Source of the DNA: Cephalopachus bancanus
Taxonomy: Eukaryota > Chordata > Mammalia > Primates > Tarsiidae
DNA: 64,000 nt
NCBI GenBank assembly: GCA_027257055.1
Contig: JAPVLO010000146.1
Span: 1,302,001-1,366,000 of the forward strand
Reading direction: 5' to 3'
This document shows positions 56,886 to 64,000 of this stretch, piece after piece. Both the position numbers and the translations under genes were made by a program. Position 1 is the stretch's first letter; every line of letters begins with the position of its first letter. The notes beneath the pieces were generated by a model. That model saw only the letters and a list, made by a program, of their open reading frames with translations. It had not been told where the DNA came from and searched no databases.

Positions 56886-59499
56886 GAATATGTTTTTGCT
56901 AGTAGACTGATAATTTTATCATTACATAATGTCCCACTTTATATCTAGGAATTGTTTGAACTTAAAACCTACTATTTTTGTTGTCACTATTGCCATAACT
57001 GCTTTTATTTTGGGGTTAATTTTTTGTTCATGATATATCTTTCTCAGTCCTTTAACTTTCTACCTTTCTGTGTCCTTGTATTTAAGTTTGGTCTTTTGAA
57101 AGCAAAAGTTGGTATTTTAAATTCATTGTGACAAGACTTATCTGGTAGTTTATATCTTTATATTTAATATAATTTATTATTAATTTGGCTTAAAACCTAT
57201 GCACTATTTTTATTGTTAATTTGTCTTTTTTTCTTCTTTTGAAATCTACATTACCTTAATTATATCAATGAATATTTAAGTAGCTGTTTTGTTTATGGTG
57301 CATGGTAAGTTTCATGACTGATACAAAAATATACTTAGGTAGCAGGTAAAACTCTTATTCACAAACTTGCATGTAAAATACACTTTATTTTTTTTCAAAA
57401 ATCATATTTAATTTGTTTCTGGGTGTTTTGGTTCTAGGAAGCTTCAAATAGGACAACATTCAGGAAAGGCCTTCTAATTTCTTATCCTTATTGATCTTCA
57501 CTGACGTGTCCCAGAGTACAGTGGTTACTTGAGGCCAAGTCCAGTCATGATAATTTTTTACTCATGTGCAGCCTTCCTACCTGAATCTTGGAGCGCCTAT
57601 CCTGGGATCATAAAATATTTCTGGACTCCAGAAAGATTCTAGAGCCTGAATTAGGACACTGTAGTCCTTGTCACATTAATAATTTTGAAGTATCTTAACT
57701 TTTAGCAATGTCTGCCTTCTCTTTCTGCTCTCTCTACATCCCATTAGGATAATTTAATTCTTCTCTCCTTGCCCTTTAGCATAATCTCATTAATAAACCT
57801 AGAATTTGGTCAGTAAAGTGTAACTTTGCTTTTAATCTTGAAATATAAATCTCCTTAATTCAAAACACAGTCATCTTGCTGCCTTTTTAAAATGTGGGAG
57901 AGAAAAATATAGAAATAATAAAACATAATTTATATCCTAGCACTGATCATGACAAATTTAATCTTTGGCTTTGAATAATTTTCCTATTATATTGCACTTA
58001 GTATAGAGAAAAATTAAAAATTAAAATTAAGTTTAGGTGAACTGTGATAGTAATTTAGAAGTATGAAAGAATAATACAAGCTGTGATGAGCATTTTAGCT
58101 AGACCTGGAAAGAATAAGTAGGTTTGCAGTAAATGGAGATGAGAAAAGTAAATGGTAAATTAGTGAGAATAAAGACATAAAATTTGGATAGCCTAATGAG
58201 CATTGAATGTCAAACTAAGCACTTAATATTTTTAAATAGCATCTGAGGCTGAAAGAAATGACACAATAACATCTTTATGTGATTTGTTACCTTTTCTGTA
58301 TGAGCTTCAAACTGAACACAAAGGTGCTTTGAGAAGTTGATATAGGTCTTCTCATTACACTGTGTAAACTACTGCCTACCTTGTTTATACATGAAGTTTT
58401 GTATACTTTAAATTCCAAAGCATGAAATATAGTAAATATTAGGGAAAGCAGCAAACTGCAATGGAAAAGAGTAAGGGGGAATGGCCTTGCTCTCACTGTC
58501 CATCTGCTTCCATTTAGATTATGAGTTCTCAGTGGGCCTTGACCATAGTGAGTTCTAAATGATAAATATCACAATACATAAACGATTCCCCAACTCCCCT
58601 CATCAATATCCCTTTCAACAGTTTTCACATCATGTATTTTATATATGTAAATACATATTTAAATATACACATTTATATACTGTGTATATAGTTTTAAATA
58701 TCTATAATACACACATACATGTATCTGGGATATATTTTCATTGCTTGTAATTAAAATCCTTGTAAGAAGAATACTTTTAATTAATAGCTTGACATTTATT
58801 TTGACACCTAGCCTTTAATTCCCATTTAAACACTTTTATAATTGTGAAATAATTTTAATAATGATTGAAATTTAGTTTTAAAAAAGCCAAAGTATATTAT
58901 TGAGAGAACATCCATATTTACCCTCTTACTCATTTTTAAGTGTGACATATTAAATACTCTATGATATCTGTGGGGAAAGAGCTACAGTTTGAAAAGTTTA
59001 GCATCTTTTGTAGCTTTTTTCTGTGTTGACTTTAATGATGACTTTCTTACGGTTTTTAGAAATAGTATAATCCTTTGACTAATAATCTCAAACTCATTAA
59101 AATGCCTTGTTCTAAGCTTCTGTCAGTAAAAACCTGCACTGCTAAATTAGAGTTAGTACTTACTTGGTGGCAGCACTGAATATTCCACTCTGTTTCATTT
59201 TTAAGAACATATTTATTAGACAAATATTAATAAAAGCAAAATAAAATGAGACTATCTCTGGCTTTAAAATTGACATAGCGATATAGGTGACTTTCAAAAA
59301 ACCACTTTGTTGTCTGTTTAATAACAGTATGCTTTTCAGAATTTTCTCAAATGATATCTTTGTAATAGAAAAAGGCAAAGTAAAATAGATCAGTTAAACC
59401 TGCATTAGGACCATGAAACTTATATCTTTCAAGATTAAAAAGAGTATGAATACATATATCTTTGTGTTCTTGATTAAAAAAAAAAAAAGTATTGCACGG

Positions 59500-59520
59500 C
59501 ACACACACACACACACACAC
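59500..59520. repeat. (AC)n microsatellite, short
   Basis: About ten AC units followed by 'atacattcacacatt'. Confidence 0.95.
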
Positions 59521-61352
59521 ATACATTCACACATTATCAATGTGGGGCAAATGCTCAGAGAATACTCACTATTAAATGTGAAAACACTATTTCCAAGAAC
59601 AAAGTTTCATGATTTAGAGTTACTGTTAAAGGTCACAAATGTCAGAATGGCATAAAGTAGAAAGAACACAAAAGGAACATTTACTTTACTACATATATAT
59701 CCATGCTAAAATCTAGGTTTTGACATGATATATCAGTATGTATTTTGAGTATGTGGGTAATTCAGTATGGATACAAATATCATTCTAAATATTTTACTAA
59801 AAAGGCATTTAACATAATTCAATGTTGCTTACAAACAATTTTAAAATAACTGAAATTCTAAGAATAAATATTTTTTTAAAAACCTTGTTTCAGCATGTTA
59901 AATATTGTTTTAATATAGATATTTACCTAGATTTGCAACTGTCAATGTTTTAACTTAATGATAGTTTGTTATGTAGTACATTATTGATACCACAATGTAA
60001 AATTATATATGCTATACATTATAACTATTATATCTATTTTGAAATAACATGATATTTTTATGTATTAACTTGTACACATCTCTGTTATACTTTTTCATAC
60101 AATTTTTGGTTACATACCTTGTGATTACCTCTTGATGTGACAATGTTATAGTATCCATTGCTTACATGTGAAGGAAAACAATTTTTTATAGTTCATTGCT
60201 CTACTTTTTTATTTAGGAAGATTATCATAACTTTGTTGATTTCTTCTATTGCTGTTTTATTTATATTTTGGATAATGAGATTCTTCATTATTGTGACTCC
60301 CAGATTTTTTACTTGCTTATAAAATATTATATAATAGGAGTTTTTGACAGTTTACTAGTAAGGCTAATCAGTCATGTGAGATGCCAAAAGTACAACTTCT
60401 CCATTTGCTAAATAAAGCATAAGATTAGGTCATACACATTTTAAAACTTATAACTGAGCATTAGAAAATAAGCTTCTGTAATAACTTGTAATAAAATAAT
60501 AATGTATTACTTTATTTTCCTGTGATTTTTATTATCTTTTTGCTAGCAACTTAGATGTAAGATAAACATTTACATCTTTCCACTTTTCACTACTCTGGTG
60601 TTTTTGTGGCATCGTAGCTCATATACTACCTTACATTCCTACTCATGATAATTTATTCATTCTACAATATGTAAATAATTTTTAATATTTTGCTACCTAT
60701 CTAGACTTAGTTATTTACAGGAAAATCTAATTTGTATCTTGTCAACTTACTTGTTATAATTTCTACTTTTTTTTTTTTTGAAGGTAGAATTTTGGATTCA
60801 CTGCTTCCCTATAAATTTTTCAAGTTTGCCTCTTCCTAAAAATAAATCAATTTTAAATATACTTTTTTTCCAGAAATTAGGACTTCAAAAGTTAAAGTGT
60901 TTTTTAGCCATATAACTAAACTTTCCATTTAAATTCACAAGTTGCTTTTTTGCACACTAAATTTCTGTCTAATAATTCATCTATTTCATTGCATGGTGTG
61001 TTATATAAACATGTATTATAACATAGAATTGAAAAGCATTAATATATAGTGCAGTCTATTATTGTTTCATTTTATGTAACTTCTCTTACTAACTTATTCT
61101 CTCCCCGTCTATAATTCTTGCATTTACTCAAAGTTTTTATTAGCATAACTTATAATTTGGATTTTTTACTAATTCAGATGAGATGTTTCTTCTTTTCTTA
61201 TATGCTGAATTAGCTTGACCTTTTATACTTTTAAGATAAAAATCCTAAACTATACAGTTCTTACTGTAAAGCGGAAATTGTATTTCAACATCTTTATTTC
61301 ATTTAAAGATTTTAAAATGTATTTTTGATATAACTTTAACATTTTTTTTCAG

Positions 61353-61379
61353 ATAAAGCCTTATGTTCATATAATTCAG
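61353..61379 (+). CDS. RIMS2: Candidate 27-nt RIM2 microexon
   Basis: It lies between a good acceptor ('ctttaac' branch-like sequence, then attttttttcag) and a good donor (CAG|gtaaat). Length 27 is a multiple of three. Using the phase-1 exit of 46678 it reads NKALCSYNS plus one base and leaves at phase 1, so it could be included between LQ and the next known RIM2 exon without a frameshift, changing the codon at the join. It has the size and frame of neuronal microexons. I cannot confirm from memory that RIM2 isoforms contain this peptide. A chance pairing of splice sites is a real alternative. Confidence 0.4.
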
Positions 61380-62099
61380 GTAAATCTTAGCATGCATAGT
61401 GTTGAATGCATGCATTCATATACACAGTTTAATTGGTTTTGTTGTTTGTGCTTTGTTTTACTATTGTGCATATGTTAAATTCCTAACTAATGTCAGTAGT
61501 TTCTGTTTTCTGCCTGTAGAACTTCTCCAGTATTTTCGTGTTTACGTTTTTATTATTTTGATATTAAACACCACTGGTTGAAATATAGTGATATATAATT
61601 TAGTGTGCTTAATATCACCTCCTTTAGTGTGGCACTGTTTCATCAATGAAGTATGTTTTAGTATATTCTGTGTTATTATGTACACTGTTTCAGAAAATTT
61701 GAATTTAACTGGTTATAATTTACAGTGTTTTTGACTTTTGGGAGGGTTGATGTTAAAAATCCTAAACACATTGAATTAAAACATAATTAAAACTGCAATG
61801 TTTGCTGTAGTTTTCATCATTTTAGGTTAGATCTTCCAAGGAAAACTGCATTTTGTCATATCTTCCAATGACAACTAAATAGACTTCATGTTATTACTGC
61901 AATGCAGTAATGACTTTTAAATTTACTCATTCAAAAAACAACAAATAAATAAATTTACACATTCACAGAATATATATCAAGATATTTTAAACTAATGTTA
62001 CAATTTTAATTGGTTTTAACAATGTTAATTGGAAAATAGTTTAAAATATATTTAACCTTGTGAGCTTTACATTTTTTTAAAGTACCTTTTTGGAAATAG

Positions 62100-63480
62100 T
62101 AGGAAATAATTAGAAAAGCTTCAGGAATGGCACACTAAAGCTTCAAGTCTACTGAGGAAGGCTACTATTTACAACCAAAATTGTACTTTCTCACCTCAAG
62201 CAACAGCAAAGATGTACATAATATATTAAACAATTGCATGAATAACACTGAACGTAAGCAATTAATGACAGTAATTACTGAGAAGGGAAGCAAATGAGTT
62301 GAACCCTAAAATTGCCATAGCCTACCGCTTTGAAAATGTTTCCTGACCACAGCACAGAAGGAGAGAACTCAAATGGAACCTATGTACTCTCTAAGTTCAA
62401 AAGATGGAGCTGAGAGTTCAGGGAGACCACAGAAGCTAGCGTTCACAGAATAGAGTACTGGAGAGGAGAGAACTGCACACAGAGAGAACATCAAAGATCT
62501 GCAGAGGGTCCCCCTTTAGTATTCAGCTGAGTATTGATTAGCACATAAATGTAAGGAATCTACCCAGTGCTAGAGAAAAAGAAACACTCAAAAAGTTCAG
62601 AGGTTGTAGTGGCTGAGAATAACACCTGTTCTCTTCAGTGAGACTAGAAATTGTCAAGTTAGGGAACCATGAGTTGATTATACAGAAGTGTCTGGCTTCA
62701 ATAGCAAGGGAATAATTAGTCCCTGAATGAATGCTGTTCCACATAGAAAGTCTTAAAAGTATCAAAATGTTTCTAAGTAATGCAACTGCTCACAAAATAA
62801 GACTCAAAAATATCCAACATACAACAATGTGAAATTCATGACAACTGGCATCTAATAAAAAATTACCAGATGTCCAAACAAGCAGGAAAAAAAGATATAA
62901 TCAAAACCAAATAAGAACTGGCACAGGTCTTGTAACAAGTAGTCAAGGATATTAAGCAGTTATTAGAAGTGTATTCTAATGTTCAAAATGTTAAGTGGAG
63001 ACATGGACAACATGAAAAGACAATAGTGAACCTGAAGACACAACAATAGAAACCACCCAAAATTATGCATAAATAAAAAGGAATATGAAAAAAGACTGAG
63101 CTTCTGTGAGCTATGTAGAGCCTGAAACTGCCAAATACACAAATTATTTAAGTTGTCACTGGAGAAAAGAGGACAAAAATATGTGAAGAAATAATGGCTG
63201 ATAATTGTTGAAATGTGATAAAATTATGAAATCATATTCTAGGAAGCTCAGTACACTTCAAGCACAAGAAAAGTTTAGACAATACCAATAGGGACTTTAT
63301 AATTAAAATCCTTAAAGCCAATGATAAACAGCAAATCTTAAAAGCATCCCGAGGAAATAAACTCAGCACATAACTGAGGAACTAAGGTAAGGGGGCCACA
63401 GATTATTTTCTTTGGAAACAGTGCAAGTAACTGGTTAAACAAAACTAACAGCAATGTGTAGTGTATGGTTTTCAACATAT
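62100..63480 (+). mobile_element. Old L1 (L1M-type), 5' and ORF1 region
   Basis: 'gatgtccaaacaagcaggaa' near 62870, 'taatggctgataattgttga' near 63193, 'aggaagctcagtacacttca' near 63240 and 'atcttaaaagcatcccgagg' near 63335 match the ORF1 region of old L1 in plus orientation. The frame is heavily broken. Confidence 0.55.
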
Positions 63481-64000
63481 ATAAAAGTAAAACATTTGAC
63501 AATAATGGCGCAAAATTTGAGAGAGTAGAAATGAAAGTGTAAGATTAAGTAGTTCCCAATTCACTGGGCTTGCTTTCGATAGTAGTCATCTGTGGCCCAA
63601 AAATATTAAATAGAAAATCTCAGAAATAAACAGCTCGTATGTTTTAAAAGTATATTTTTATAATTGTTCTATTTTATCAGGTTACTGTTGTTAGTCTCTT
63701 ACTGTGCCAAACTTATAAATTAAACTTCATCATAAGTATGTATGTATAAGAAAAAGAATCCAGCGCTTTCCACAATGTCAGGGGTTTTGAACACACCCGC
63801 CATGATAAAGGTGAATTACTATATAAAAGTAATGTAATATCACTTGAAAGGAGTTGTAATAAGTTAAAGATACATACTATAAAACTTAAAACAGTTAAAC
63901 AGAGAGTTATAGTTTATAAACCAACAGAAAAGTTACAGTAGAATCATAAAAAATACTCATTTCCTCTGCGAGAAGAAAAATAGTAAAAATGGAACAGAGA

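Larger units (their letters stand above)
52310..57300 (-). mobile_element. Old L1 (L1M-type), antisense, with nested insertions
   Basis: 'actgaagtataacatacatg' near 52340, 'gaatttatagaaatggaatt' near 52555, 'ttgctgctgtggatttcttg' near 52760 and 'tcttgcattcctggaataaa' near 54740 are antisense L1 3'-UTR and ORF2 text in order. 'tatctttgtcaggatttggt' near 54990 is antisense to the reverse-transcriptase region. Broken throughout. It was later hit by Alus at 53707 and 56590 and by a mariner at 55222. Confidence 0.6.
46679..64000 (+). other. RIMS2: Downstream RIMS2 intron (5' part)
   Basis: At least 17 kb of intron without a certain exon. 46680-50600 contains a MIR and two lineage-specific Alus in otherwise plain sequence. 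50650-57300 is a nest of old L1 with younger insertions. 57300-62100 is A+T rich with an AC repeat and the microexon candidate at 61353, otherwise unassigned. 62100-63480 is an old L1. 63480-64000 has a faint unidentified repeat around 63560-63660 ('aatattaaatagaaaatct'). The RIM2 exon beginning near RSKRISDSE was searched for and not found. Confidence 0.75.

Noticed and set aside
1..64000. CRISPR arrays, operons, ribosome binding sites, tRNA or rRNA genes
   Set aside because: The sequence is intronic primate DNA with spliceosomal exons. Regularly spaced repeats are absent, and no tRNA cloverleaf or rRNA text was seen.

Overview
The window is vertebrate nuclear DNA from a primate. It lies inside one very large plus-strand gene that I recognise as RIMS2, which encodes the presynaptic active-zone scaffold RIM2. 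Ten coding exons can be placed with exact splice sites and consistent phases: two alternative exons before the PDZ domain, the exons of the PDZ domain, a Ser-rich linker, a 48-nt cassette exon, and the three exons of the C2A domain. The paralogue RIMS1 is excluded by residues such as NKRLKDGSVPRDSGAM and LGAKDLPSREDG. No other gene, rRNA, tRNA, CRISPR array or bacterial feature is visible, and the minus strand carries only transposon relics.

Layout: 1-10271 is the 3' part of a large upstream intron (L2, mariner, L1M, MER5A and Alu relics). 10272-10670 holds a tight pair of alternative exons (68 and 209 nt) separated by a 122-nt intron. 12418-16574 holds the PDZ exons. 18218-22623 holds the Ser-rich linker exons. 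28862-28909 is the 16-codon cassette. 32400-46678 holds the C2A exons, split by an 11-kb intron that contains a degenerate near-full-length L1 in antisense. 46679-64000 is intron, with a dense nest of repeats at about 50.6-57.3 kb. I did not find the next expected coding exon (beginning near RSKRISDSE) before the window ends.

The two exons at 10272-10339 and 10462-10670 have the same entry phase, and both end at phase 0. Using both, or neither, shifts the frame, so exactly one must be chosen. Two further candidate exons are not certain. One is a possible alternative terminal exon at 23862, with a short in-frame tail, a stop, and an AATAAA plus GT-rich signal about 0.2 kb downstream; it would give a RIM2 ending after the PDZ domain. 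The other is a 27-nt phase-compatible microexon candidate at 61353-61379.

The repeats point to the organism. Old AluJ copies show it is a primate. The youngest-looking Alus (about ten copies, several with clear target-site duplications) are neither AluS/AluY nor the lemur or galago types I know. They share their own diagnostic changes in both arms. My inference is a tarsier, but the sequence alone does not prove this. At the protein level RIM2 links vesicle-bound Rab3, Munc13, ELKS and Cav2 channels. The part encoded here is the PDZ domain (ELKS and Cav2 tails) and the C2A domain, whose calcium-ligand positions are visibly missing.
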